In this document: piece by piece, positions 43,832-52,105 of the stretch
How the letters are laid out: each line of letters opens with the position of its first letter
Position numbering within the stretch: position 1 is the stretch's first letter
Origin: Pseudoalteromonas sp. EB27
GTDB lineage: Bacteria; Pseudomonadota; Gammaproteobacteria; Enterobacterales; Alteromonadaceae
Direction of reading: 5' to 3'
DNA length: 64,000 nucleotides
NCBI RefSeq assembly: GCF_001974875.1
Contig: NZ_MTQD01000006.1
Location: 178,294 to 242,293 of the forward strand
Notes under the pieces: generated by a model
What the model saw: the letters and a program-made list of their open reading frames with translations, nothing else
The model's database searches: none
What the model was told of the DNA's origin: nothing
Position numbers and translations under genes: made by a program

Positions 43832-43940
43832 AAGCCATTTATGCCCTCTAAATGCGCAGCGACTAATTCCCTCTCAGTAAATCAACGTTTAACTATCTTA
43901 ATTATCAAGAGGGCATTAATTTCGAGTATGTGCTTAAACG
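43832..43940. repeat. Dispersed hairpin repeat, copy 2
   Basis: AAGCCATTTATGCCCTCTAAA at the left and AGAGGGCATTAATTT at the right are inverted (GCCCTCT/AGAGGGC, 7 bp and more). Matches copy 1 at 42783-42875, with an interior of different length. Sits just downstream of the minus-strand 43958-44659 gene. Confidence 0.65.
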
Positions 43941-43957
43941 GCTTAATACTTACGACG

Positions 43958-44659
43958 TTAAGATAAAAACGTAAAATGAGACCAGTCACTTAACGCTGTA
44001 ATAGTTTGCTTTGTAGGGGGCGCAACATAGATCAAACCTGCAATGGCAATAATTGACGCTAGCGTAATTAGTTTATTATCGAAGTCAGCTATTTTTAAAG
44101 CGGTTCCGAAAGAGCGTTTAATCGTGACATTACTTAAATCTACACTGTAAATTTCATCTAGCAATAAATGAATTAACCCGCCAAGTAAAATAAACCCACC
44201 CGTTAACCAGGCAAAAACGGCTGCTTGTGTTGTTGATTGGTCATTTAGTTTCCATACTACTTGAGTTGTTAATAGCGCGCATAACAGTATAAATAGTAAA
44301 GAGTGGCAACTACCTCTGTGTACTGTGATCCATTCAAAAATAGGTCTAATAATGTATTTCATAAATCCGTAAACCAATAACGGCACTACGATTAACTCGA
44401 TAAAGCTAATTTCAATAATGAGCTCGGTGGTTATGTAATGCAGTACCAGTAATACAGCGCTGAGTGCGAATAAGTTAAAAATAGTATCGAGTGATGTTGA
44501 GTTATCTGAATCTATGTCGGGTAATAAGCCGCCGATTGAGCCTAAAAACCATAACCAGAGCGCGCCCTTTAATTCAATATGTCCTGCAGATAATAAGGTG
44601 GCTGAGGCTAAGCCTGTGATGATTACGGCAGTATTAAGATGAGTATTGAAGTTTGCCAT
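43958..44659 (-). CDS. Membrane-bound metal-dependent hydrolase, YdjM/DUF457-like
   Basis: 233 aa from ATG 44659. The longer frame lacks support and AAGAG precedes this ATG. The YdjM pattern is present: N-terminal MANFNTHLNTAVI, LGSIGGLLPDIDSDNS with the aspartates, a central HRGSCHSLLF metal-site candidate, and GGLIHLLLDEIYSVD. About seven helices. The E. coli homologue is SOS-regulated, but no LexA-type box is visible upstream here. Precise substrate unknown. Confidence 0.8.
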   Translation of the reverse strand: MANFNTHLNTAVIITGLASATLLSAGHIELKGALWLWFLGSIGGLLPDIDSDNSTSLDTIFNLFALSAVLLVLHYITTELIIEISFIELIVVPLLVYGFMKYIIRPIFEWITVHRGSCHSLLFILLCALLTTQVVWKLNDQSTTQAAVFAWLTGGFILLGGLIHLLLDEIYSVDLSNVTIKRSFGTALKIADFDNKLITLASIIAIAGLIYVAPPTKQTITALSDWSHFTFLS

Positions 44660-44824
44660 TGTATCTCTTGATAGGAAAATAGGGGGGCATTCTAACAATT
44701 GAAAAGTTTATTGTTCAATATTCTTTAAAGATTAAACTGTAAATAACCTGGGCTCTGGTTAATAAGTCACTCTTTGGCAGCTATTTTTGGTGCTAACTGT
44801 GTTTAAAGTGCTCAATTAACCCTC

Positions 44825-46453
44825 TTACTTTTTAAACTCGTCATAAAATGCAATTTGCCCTCGGCCAGTTTCTTTTACGTGGTAGAGCATTTTGTCACCG
44901 TTGATCATTAATTCGAGTAGCTCTTCACCATCATTAGGGCCTACTGCAATACCAATGCTTGCACCCACGGCGCATGTTTTATTTTGTGAAATATAAATGT
45001 CTTGTTGTAACTCGTTTAGCAAAGCGATGGATTGCTCACGCGTTGTTGCTTTGCTGTAGGTATTAACTTGCCTTGCAACAATAAATTCGTCACCGCCTAG
45101 TCGGATACATATGTCGGTTTCTTGATTAAAACGCTTTTTAAATCGGTGCGCTATTTCAATAAGTACTTTATCTCCGGCTTCGTGGCCGTAGGTGTCATTT
45201 ATTGGTTTAAACTTATCTAAATCAATCATCATTAGTACAAGGTGCTGATTATGTTTAACACACTCACGAAGCGCTTTTTTGAGGCGTTTTTCACCCGCGC
45301 GGCGGTTAAGTAGGTCAGTAAGTGGGTCGTGATCGGCTTCAAAACGGGTTTGAAATTCGCGTTCGGCGCGTTCAGTTACATCATGTAAAATGACTTCAAC
45401 TAAGTGTTCTTGATGAGCGTTTCGCTTTGTTTCACGTTGCTCTGTTAATCTTACAAATAAGCAGTGCAACCAAATGGTTTTATGGCCCACTTTACACTCT
45501 ATATCTAGGGTCGCTTGTGGCGGGTTTTTATCACAACGAATATCTGCAAGCAGGCTTTGTAACTCATCTACGTTATTTAATAGAGCAGGAAAGTGCAAGG
45601 TTGATAATTCTTCTTCGCCGGGTACGGTAAAGTAATGTTTAAACGCGGGGTTAAAGGTGGTGATAATATTATTGTCATCTAATAAACAAATACCGGCGCT
45701 GGCTTGTTCAAAAATAAGTCTAAATTTAGCTTCTAGTTCTTGAGTTTTTTTACGAAGGGATTGCTCATTACTAATGGTTAACTTTAACTCATGCATTAGA
45801 GCGTTTATACCATGCGTTAGCCTGCTTATTTCGTCTCGCTTACCTTGTTTAAATTCTAGCATTGTCATGGTTTCGGGATTAGTGGGGTCAATTGTCGCAA
45901 AGCTGTCTGTTAGGTTTTGAATAGGCTGAGTAAGCCATTTGCGTACAACTAACGACACAAAAAAAGCGATGACGATTGATTGAATCAGCATTAAAAGAAA
46001 TTCTTTTATAAGTGATGACTGTGCTTGCTGTTCAATAAATTTATCGTCGGGGTATATGGCAAGTACACCTATAAAGGAGCCTTCTATAAAGGGGTGAATT
46101 AATTTAATTAAAACAGCTTCATTTTTTTTGTTAGTAGAACCACTTGCAATAAATAACTCCATTTCGCCTTTTGCGTTTGCTTCTCCTTCTAGGCTTGCGC
46201 CTTGCACTAAATCGTTACTTAGTAAGCCATTAATAATTTCTTGGCTTAATTCACGATCGTTTAAGTAGGCTGCTATTGCTGCTGTTTTTCCCATTGTTTG
46301 TGCTAACTGCTGCACGAGTAGGTAATTGGTGTTTTTCTTTTCTTTAAAACCCGAGTAATAAGAAAGTGTTGACGATACTAACGTAACTACAATAGCGACA
46401 ATGGCGATTGATAGGGCAACGCGTACGTAAAGTGCTTGGCTAATTTTTATCAA
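44825..46453 (-). CDS. Membrane diguanylate cyclase with PAS domain
   Basis: 542 aa. Two transmembrane helices (about 12-32 and 150-170) frame a periplasmic sensor, followed by a HAMP-like segment (KRDEISRLTHGINALMHEL), a PAS domain (about 235-365) and a GGDEF domain with the intact signature RLGGDEFIVAR. It therefore should make cyclic di-GMP; no EAL domain is present. It overlaps by 14 nt the upstream solute-binding gene, whose product may pass a periplasmic ligand signal to it. Confidence 0.9.
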   Translation of the reverse strand: MIKISQALYVRVALSIAIVAIVVTLVSSTLSYYSGFKEKKNTNYLLVQQLAQTMGKTAAIAAYLNDRELSQEIINGLLSNDLVQGASLEGEANAKGEMELFIASGSTNKKNEAVLIKLIHPFIEGSFIGVLAIYPDDKFIEQQAQSSLIKEFLLMLIQSIVIAFFVSLVVRKWLTQPIQNLTDSFATIDPTNPETMTMLEFKQGKRDEISRLTHGINALMHELKLTISNEQSLRKKTQELEAKFRLIFEQASAGICLLDDNNIITTFNPAFKHYFTVPGEEELSTLHFPALLNNVDELQSLLADIRCDKNPPQATLDIECKVGHKTIWLHCLFVRLTEQRETKRNAHQEHLVEVILHDVTERAEREFQTRFEADHDPLTDLLNRRAGEKRLKKALRECVKHNQHLVLMMIDLDKFKPINDTYGHEAGDKVLIEIAHRFKKRFNQETDICIRLGGDEFIVARQVNTYSKATTREQSIALLNELQQDIYISQNKTCAVGASIGIAVGPNDGEELLELMINGDKMLYHVKETGRGQIAFYDEFKK

Positions 46454-46886
46454 ATGTGTATACCACTTTTACTGCGTCTGTAACCTGCGATTGAGGAATA
46501 TAGCCAATTGCAAATTGTGATGCCGCTATTTTGTTTAACGCGTCTTTAACGGATGTTGACGGTGTTGGGGGCTTTGCGCGCCCTGAAAACAATAACCTAG
46601 CCCAATAAGCATTAATTTTTTGCTCATCTTTGTTGACCAGTTGTAGGTAAAAGTCATTTTTTAATGCTGATTGCGCCGGCAAATCGAGTGGTTTAGAGGT
46701 TTCACCATCAGGGAACGTTAAATAACGGCCCATGTAAATATCAATAACTTCGCGCTTAGACAAGGCGTTAATTGTATTGCTTTTATTTACCACCACTACA
46801 AATTCTGTAGATTTTGCATTAACACTAACAAGGAGCAGGCATAGCGGCTGCAACAGATAAAGGAGTACGTTACGATAGCTCATCAT
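46440..46886 (-). CDS. Small periplasmic PstS-like solute-binding protein
   Basis: 148 aa with signal peptide (LLYLLQPLCLLLVSVNA). The mature part resembles the PBP-like (phosphate-binding) family: VVVVNKSNTINALSKREVIDIYMGRYLTFPDGE, RAKPPTPSTSVKDALNKIAAS and IGYIPQ. It is much shorter than full PstS and keeps one lobe-like half. It lies 2 nt downstream of the porin-like gene and overlaps the cyclase gene. Probably a periplasmic ligand receptor for the cyclase; phosphate itself is not proven. Confidence 0.75.
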   Translation of the reverse strand: MMSYRNVLLYLLQPLCLLLVSVNAKSTEFVVVVNKSNTINALSKREVIDIYMGRYLTFPDGETSKPLDLPAQSALKNDFYLQLVNKDEQKINAYWARLLFSGRAKPPTPSTSVKDALNKIAASQFAIGYIPQSQVTDAVKVVYTFDKN

Positions 46887-46888
46887 TG

Positions 46889-48151
46889 TTAAAACACCAT
46901 ACTAGCGTTCAAACTTAGCATATGTACTTTGTGGCCTTCGTCTACATCAGCCGGATTACTAAGGCTCCATAACCCCGCGCCTACGGGCTTTATATCAAAG
47001 CGGTCTAGTTGGGCTTTTAGCACTAAGCGCTCCGATAGCTGCCATTTTACACCTATGTTAATTGAATGCTGATGAACATAAGGCACTTTAATAGCAGCTT
47101 GTGTTGCAAGTGCTAGCTGTTGTATTGGTTCTGAAATTTGCTCGGGTGTGCCTGGTGAAAAAACAGGAGCGTTTACTTGTATAACATCATGACGATTTTT
47201 TGCTGCTGAAAAGCTCGTGTAAAATATTGCATTGTTTACCCTATACCCAGCGCTAATATAAGTGCTGAAAACTGAGGGGGCAATTATCCAATCGGATTCT
47301 GAAATACCTACTTCAGATTGAATAAGCCAATTATCATGGTCGTAGGTAAGTCCAAACGCGGCATATTCTATACTGTGGCCTTTGGTATTAAATTTGTTAG
47401 ATATAGTGTCTGCTTGTGGCCATATACTTTGTGGGACAGCGTCTAGTAAAGCTAAAAACTCATCTAGTGAGTCCAGCTTATAGTCACCAAAATCAGACTT
47501 TGAAAGTGAAAAGCGCACTGTCCAAGAATCCAGTGAATAGGTAGCACTTAAGGTTGTTAAATTATCAAAATCTATAAAAAAGTCTTTGTTGTATGCTTGC
47601 AGCTTTGCTGTAGAGCTACCATAGGCGAGCTTTAAGCGTAAAAACCCTTCATTAATGGCTTTACTGTATTCAATATCCACGCCGTCGTAATTTCCTGCAA
47701 TGTTTGCAAAAGAGTAGTATTCGTGAGGAGGGCGTATCCATAAGTAGGCGTATCCTACATAAGGATATTCAGAGAGTAAGTAAAGATCGCTATTTAGCCG
47801 ACCAGCACGGATAGCCCAATGGCGTGAGGGGCGGTAACGTACAAAGGCGAGCTCTAAAAAATTATCAAGACTTTTAAAGGTATGATCTTGTAAAACGACT
47901 TGTACCACGGAGTCCCAGTTTTTTGAGAGTGAGATATTAGCTTGCCCACCTAAAATTGAATCACGCGTTGCTGAAAAGCCTGTATCGTTTTCGTTTAAAT
48001 AATTAGATGCAAAGGCGATATCTGAATCGTCAGTGTAACTGAGTGTTAAGGATGCAAAACCGCTAAATTGCACGTCTATTTCATTTGCATAGCTTTTATT
48101 AGCAGCAGAAATTACCAATATAGCTATGGCAATTGTACCTCGGAACAACAT
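46889..48151 (-). CDS. Outer-membrane porin-like beta-barrel protein
   Basis: 420 aa from ATG 48151 (MLFRGTIAIAI; the longer frame begins with an unlikely hydrophobic extension). The signal peptide ends near ANKSYA. The mature part is alternating-beta with the pattern of small-molecule porins (GRLNSDLYLLSEYPYVGYAYLWIRPPHEYYSF, DHDNWLIQSEVGISESDW) and the C-terminal aromatic SMVF. First gene of the porin/solute-binding/cyclase operon, so the trio may couple nutrient entry to c-di-GMP. Confidence 0.75.
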   Translation of the reverse strand: MLFRGTIAIAILVISAANKSYANEIDVQFSGFASLTLSYTDDSDIAFASNYLNENDTGFSATRDSILGGQANISLSKNWDSVVQVVLQDHTFKSLDNFLELAFVRYRPSRHWAIRAGRLNSDLYLLSEYPYVGYAYLWIRPPHEYYSFANIAGNYDGVDIEYSKAINEGFLRLKLAYGSSTAKLQAYNKDFFIDFDNLTTLSATYSLDSWTVRFSLSKSDFGDYKLDSLDEFLALLDAVPQSIWPQADTISNKFNTKGHSIEYAAFGLTYDHDNWLIQSEVGISESDWIIAPSVFSTYISAGYRVNNAIFYTSFSAAKNRHDVIQVNAPVFSPGTPEQISEPIQQLALATQAAIKVPYVHQHSINIGVKWQLSERLVLKAQLDRFDIKPVGAGLWSLSNPADVDEGHKVHMLSLNASMVF

Positions 48152-48432
48152 GTTAGCGCTTATTTTTATGATATAGATAATAAAAAGATAGCACATTTTT
48201 TTAAATTACCAACTTTACTAACATACGTTTTTACCACAGGCATTGGGATGGCGTGGACAGGCAGCTTACATTCTTTAGTGTTGGTTTTTAATTTAACTTA
48301 AATTGTAAATTTAAAACATAACACTATTCTAAGTTTTCATAAAAGGGGCTTTTTTAAGCTGCTTTAATTTTTACCTCTCAAAGTAATATTATATTAACTA
48401 CGTAACGTTATTTATCTTATTTGTTAATTTAC
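48152..48432. other. Intergenic region, no gene seen
   Basis: About 280 bp between the divergent porin and ABC operons. A short hydrophobic ORF lies around 48180-48300 but has no family resemblance and no clear RBS, so I do not annotate it. Confidence 0.4.
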
Positions 48433-48475
48433 AATGTTATACTGTTGCAATAAGTATTTGATATAGTATAACATT
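48433..48475 (+). promoter_or_regulatory. Zur-like inverted repeat over the promoter of the ABC/TonB operon
   Basis: AATGTTATACT (48433-48443) and AGTATAACATT (48465-48475) are perfect inverted repeats 21 nt apart. The right end, TTTGATATAGTATAACATT, is close to the gammaproteobacterial Zur box AATGTTATA-N-TATAACATT (15 of 18 defined positions). A -35 TTGCAA (48445-48450) and -10 TATAAC (48467-48472) lie within, so a repressor would cover the promoter. The assignment to Zur is an inference. Confidence 0.55.
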
Positions 48476-48510
48476 CACTCCTATGTAATTTCCCTAAATA
48501 GAGTTTTAGT

Positions 48511-49323
48511 GTGACAACACCTACCGCGATTAATAAAACACCACCAATTGAACAAAAAACGTTTGATAAACACGTTAGCAACACAGGCGCCGCTTTAAAC
48601 GATACGATGATTGAAGTGAGCTCTTTAAATTTTAGTATTAAAAATAACGCTATTTTAAAAAACTTAAGCTTTAGTGTGGCTGCAGGCGAGGTGTATGCGC
48701 TACTCGGTGGTAATGGTGCAGGTAAATCAACTACATTAAAAACGTTACTCGGATTTAATAAACCAACTCAAGGCTCTGTAAAAGTAGCCGGTAAAGAGGT
48801 TACACAAGCGCTTGATTTTGTACGTGGCAAAACCGCGTATTTGCCAGAGTCGGCAACACTTTACCCGCATTTAACTGCTCGCGAAAATGTTGAATATTTT
48901 TTATCACTTGCTGATATTAAAAAATCAGATGAACAAATTAACGCGGCTTTTAATCGTGTTGCATTACAGCGCGATGCGTGGGACCGCCACATGCAAACTT
49001 ATTCAAAAGGCATGAGGCAAAAAACAGCAATTGCACTTGCGATACTGCGTGAAGCTCCGATATTTTTACTAGATGAGCCTACATCGGGCCTAGACCCTGT
49101 TGCCATTGATGAATTTAATCAACTTGTACGTGAGCTTGCATTAACTGGTGCGACTATTTTAATGGTTACGCACGATGTGTATGGCGCGTGCCAAGTGGCA
49201 AATCGTATTGGTTTACTTAAAAACGGTGAGCTGGTGGGAGAGTATGATGCGCCCCAAAGTGGGCGTATTGATACCGAGCAAGTACACGCTGCATTTGGGC
49301 ATCACGCTAATAGAGGTGCTTAA
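48511..49323 (+). CDS. ABC transporter ATP-binding protein (NosF-like ABC-2 type)
   Basis: 270 aa. Walker A LLGGNGAGKSTT, signature YSKGMRQKTAIAL (the usual LSGGQ is altered to YSKGM, as in ABC-2 exporters), Walker B IFLLDEPTSGLD and H-loop VTHDVYG. The frame begins at GTG; an internal ATG (about 48607, MIEVSSLNF) is an equally plausible start because the first 32 residues are low-complexity. First gene of a four-gene operon with two DUF3526-like permeases and a TonB receptor. Confidence 0.88.
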   Translation: MTTPTAINKTPPIEQKTFDKHVSNTGAALNDTMIEVSSLNFSIKNNAILKNLSFSVAAGEVYALLGGNGAGKSTTLKTLLGFNKPTQGSVKVAGKEVTQALDFVRGKTAYLPESATLYPHLTARENVEYFLSLADIKKSDEQINAAFNRVALQRDAWDRHMQTYSKGMRQKTAIALAILREAPIFLLDEPTSGLDPVAIDEFNQLVRELALTGATILMVTHDVYGACQVANRIGLLKNGELVGEYDAPQSGRIDTEQVHAAFGHHANRGA

Positions 49324-50771
49324 TGAGTATAAATAACTTTTCAAAGGTGGTGATTGTTGCCAAAGATGAGTGGCGTTATTGGCTTCGCTCAAAATTAGCA
49401 ATGACCGTGCTTGCTATTGGTTTGGTGCTCACGGTTGCTTCGGTGATTGTAACGGCTATTACCATGATGGAGCTAAGCCACACACGGCATGAGTTACAGG
49501 CAACTAGCGATAAAAGCTTTGTTGATCAACCCGACCGTCATCCACACAGAATGGTGCATTATGGGCATTATGCATTTAGAACGCCTTCACCACTTAGTAC
49601 GCTTGACCCTGGTATTGATGCCTACACAGGCAACTCAATATTTTTAGAAGGGCACAGACAAAATAGCGCAATGTTTGCAGATAGCCGCCAAGGTACTGCA
49701 TTAACTAAATTAGGTAGTTTAACGCCTGCATTTATTGTACAAACACTCGCACCTTTATTACTGATATTAATTGGCTACAGCGGTATTAGCCGCGAGCGTG
49801 AGTCACAAACACTCTCGTATTTGTTATCGCAAGGTACATCGGGCGCAACGCTTATTGCAGGTAAAGGGTTGGCGCTACTTTCTGTTGTGGCTTTAATTTT
49901 AACTCCGCTGACGATATCGGCTTTATTTACACTTGGCTCAGGCGAAGGCTTACTTGCGGTTGCAAGCTTTGTGCTTGGCTACGCTTTATATTTAATTGTG
50001 TGGGTGCTGCTTATTTTACTGGCATCGAGTGTGTTTAGTAAAAACAGCGGCAGCTTTACAGCACTTGCCTTTGTTTGGATTTTACTGTGTATTGTAATGC
50101 CACGTGTAGCAAGTACAACAGCCTCCACGGCAGTGTCATCAGCAGGCAAAATAGAAACCGACTTTGCTGTAAAAGCAGAGCTTAGAAAACTAGGTGACGG
50201 GCACAACACAAACGACCCCGCATTTAAGCAATTTAAACAATCGCTCCTTAATAAATACAACGTTAGCAGTATTGATGAGTTACCCGTTAATTTTAGAGGG
50301 CTAGTGGCAAGCGAGTCTGAGGCTAAACTCACAAGCGTACTCAATAAGTTTGCTGAGCAGCGTATGCAAGCTGAGCTTAAACAAACACAGGTATCGCGTT
50401 ATTTTGGTTGGGTTTCACCTATGGTGGCTATTCGGTCGTTATCGATGATTGTGGTAGGCACGAGTATTGAAACCCATCATCGCTTTTTACGCGAAACCGA
50501 GCAGTTGCGTTTTGATTTTGTGCAAGGGCTTAACAAAGTTCATGTAGAAAAGCTTAGCTACCAAGACGACATGAACCGCAATGCCGATACTGCTGCAACC
50601 CAAAAGGCACGTGTAAGTGCTCAAAATTGGCAAATACTGCAGGACTTTACTTTTAATGTAGACAGCTCAAAAGCGAGAGCGCAGCGAAGCATACCTGCTT
50701 TTTTACAGTTATTACTTTGGATTGCGGTGCTGTTAGGCGGTATTAAATTTGTAGGGAGGCGTTTGTTATGA
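49323..50771 (+). CDS. ABC-2 type permease, DUF3526-like (first)
   Basis: 482 aa, an ABC-2 permease. One N-terminal helix, a large periplasmic segment (about 40-140), then a cluster of helices (about 150-260: LAPLLLILIGYSGISRERES, GYALYLIVWVLLILLASSVF). A second large extracytoplasmic region ends in a C-terminal helix (LLLWIAVLLGGI). The long loop before the last helix matches the DUF3526 architecture. The ATPase stop TAA shares a base with this ATG, so translation is coupled. Pairs with the next gene. Confidence 0.85.
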   Translation: MSINNFSKVVIVAKDEWRYWLRSKLAMTVLAIGLVLTVASVIVTAITMMELSHTRHELQATSDKSFVDQPDRHPHRMVHYGHYAFRTPSPLSTLDPGIDAYTGNSIFLEGHRQNSAMFADSRQGTALTKLGSLTPAFIVQTLAPLLLILIGYSGISRERESQTLSYLLSQGTSGATLIAGKGLALLSVVALILTPLTISALFTLGSGEGLLAVASFVLGYALYLIVWVLLILLASSVFSKNSGSFTALAFVWILLCIVMPRVASTTASTAVSSAGKIETDFAVKAELRKLGDGHNTNDPAFKQFKQSLLNKYNVSSIDELPVNFRGLVASESEAKLTSVLNKFAEQRMQAELKQTQVSRYFGWVSPMVAIRSLSMIVVGTSIETHHRFLRETEQLRFDFVQGLNKVHVEKLSYQDDMNRNADTAATQKARVSAQNWQILQDFTFNVDSSKARAQRSIPAFLQLLLWIAVLLGGIKFVGRRLL

Positions 50772-52090
50772 GTTACCTATTAAAACAGCTTGCGCGTGAA
50801 TGGCGCTTTTTACTTCGCCAAAAATACTTAGTGGTATTACTGGTGTGTACCTTTGTAATGTCGGGGTTTGCAGTTTTCAGCGGGCTTAGTGAAGTAACAC
50901 AGCAAAAGCAAACTATTGAGCGCTTAAAAGCCGCCGATTTAACAGACTTAACTAACGTTCAACATAAATACGAAGACCCAGGCTCGCTTGCCTATTACAG
51001 TTTTCACTTAACGTATTCATCGCCTTCAAATTTAGCGTTTGCTGCTTTAGGCGAGCGCGATATTTATCCGTGGAAACACCGCTTAAACCTACTTGCGCTA
51101 GAGGGACAAATTTACGAAAGCGATGCGCAAAACGCAGAGCTAGCGCAGGCGGGTAAAATTGATTTTGTATTTGTAGTAAGTGCATTAGCACCGCTGATAG
51201 TTATTTTACTATTTCATGATTTATTTGCTAATGAGCGAACAAGCGGTAGGCATGATTTATTAGTAACTACTGCTAAGTCGTACTTTGCATTATGGGGGGC
51301 GCGAATAGCAGTGAGGTTGATTGCAGTAATAGTGTGTTTAATGCTGCCATTTTATATAGGTACATTGCTTAGTCATTCGGCCCTTGCTGATGTGGGGTTT
51401 GTTACTTTTATTTGTGTAATTTACATTGCGTTTTGGACTGCGCTCAGTGTGTGGTGGGGTAAAAACGCCAGCAGTGCGCCGCGTGTTGCTTCAACGTTAA
51501 TTGGTTTTTGGGTGTTAGTTGCTTTTATTATTCCTATTTTAGGCGATTTAGTTATAAACAAAACGGTGCACTCACCAAAGGGCGGCGACATTGTGCTTAC
51601 TCAAAGAGAGGCCGTTAACGATGCATGGGACTTACCAAAGAAAACCACAATGGATGCTTTTGTTGCATCAAATCCACAGTGGAAAGATCACGTTGATATG
51701 CAAAGCGAGTTTGAGTGGAAATGGTATTACGCATTTCAGCAAGTTGGAGACGAAAAAGCAGGTGAACTTTCACATGCGTATCGTGATGCAGCGCATACAA
51801 GGTATCAATTAGCGGGAATTGTATCGTGGTTTTCACCGCCATTGCTGTTACAACGCACTTTTACACGACTGGCGAGCACTGATGCTTTAGCTGCATTTAG
51901 ATACGAATACCGTATGCGAGGATTTCATAAAAGTTTAAGGGAGTTTTACTACCCTTGGCTCTTTATAAAGGGTAACCCACCAAAAGCGGCGCTTAAGAAT
52001 ATGCCTAGCTTTAAAAAAACAATGCTTAATGAAATGGATGAGCCTGAAGTTACAGGCGTTAAGCTAAAAGAAAATTTATCAGTTAACTAA
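50768..52090 (+). CDS. ABC-2 type permease, DUF3526-like (second)
   Basis: 440 aa paralogue of the preceding permease with the same order: N-terminal helix, periplasmic loop, helix cluster (FVVSALAPLIVILLFHDLFANERTSGRHDLL), long loop and charged C-terminal tail. Start overlaps the previous gene by 4 nt. The two form a heterodimeric pore with the ATPase of 48511-49323. The direction of transport is not shown, but ABC-2 systems are usually exporters. Confidence 0.85.
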   Translation: MSYLLKQLAREWRFLLRQKYLVVLLVCTFVMSGFAVFSGLSEVTQQKQTIERLKAADLTDLTNVQHKYEDPGSLAYYSFHLTYSSPSNLAFAALGERDIYPWKHRLNLLALEGQIYESDAQNAELAQAGKIDFVFVVSALAPLIVILLFHDLFANERTSGRHDLLVTTAKSYFALWGARIAVRLIAVIVCLMLPFYIGTLLSHSALADVGFVTFICVIYIAFWTALSVWWGKNASSAPRVASTLIGFWVLVAFIIPILGDLVINKTVHSPKGGDIVLTQREAVNDAWDLPKKTTMDAFVASNPQWKDHVDMQSEFEWKWYYAFQQVGDEKAGELSHAYRDAAHTRYQLAGIVSWFSPPLLLQRTFTRLASTDALAAFRYEYRMRGFHKSLREFYYPWLFIKGNPPKAALKNMPSFKKTMLNEMDEPEVTGVKLKENLSVN

Positions 52091-52105
52091 TTAACAAGGT
52101 TTATA

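Noticed and set aside
42783..43940. CRISPR-like repetition
   Set aside because: Only two copies, about 1 kb apart, separated by a gene and with unequal interiors; no array geometry and no cas genes.
44700..44824. LexA box upstream of the YdjM-like gene
   Set aside because: No CTGT-N8-ACAG sequence was found there, although the E. coli homologue is SOS-regulated.
48068..48301. 77-codon ORF overlapping the start of the porin-like gene and the intergenic region
   Set aside because: Overlaps a better-supported gene on the other strand, no RBS or family similarity.
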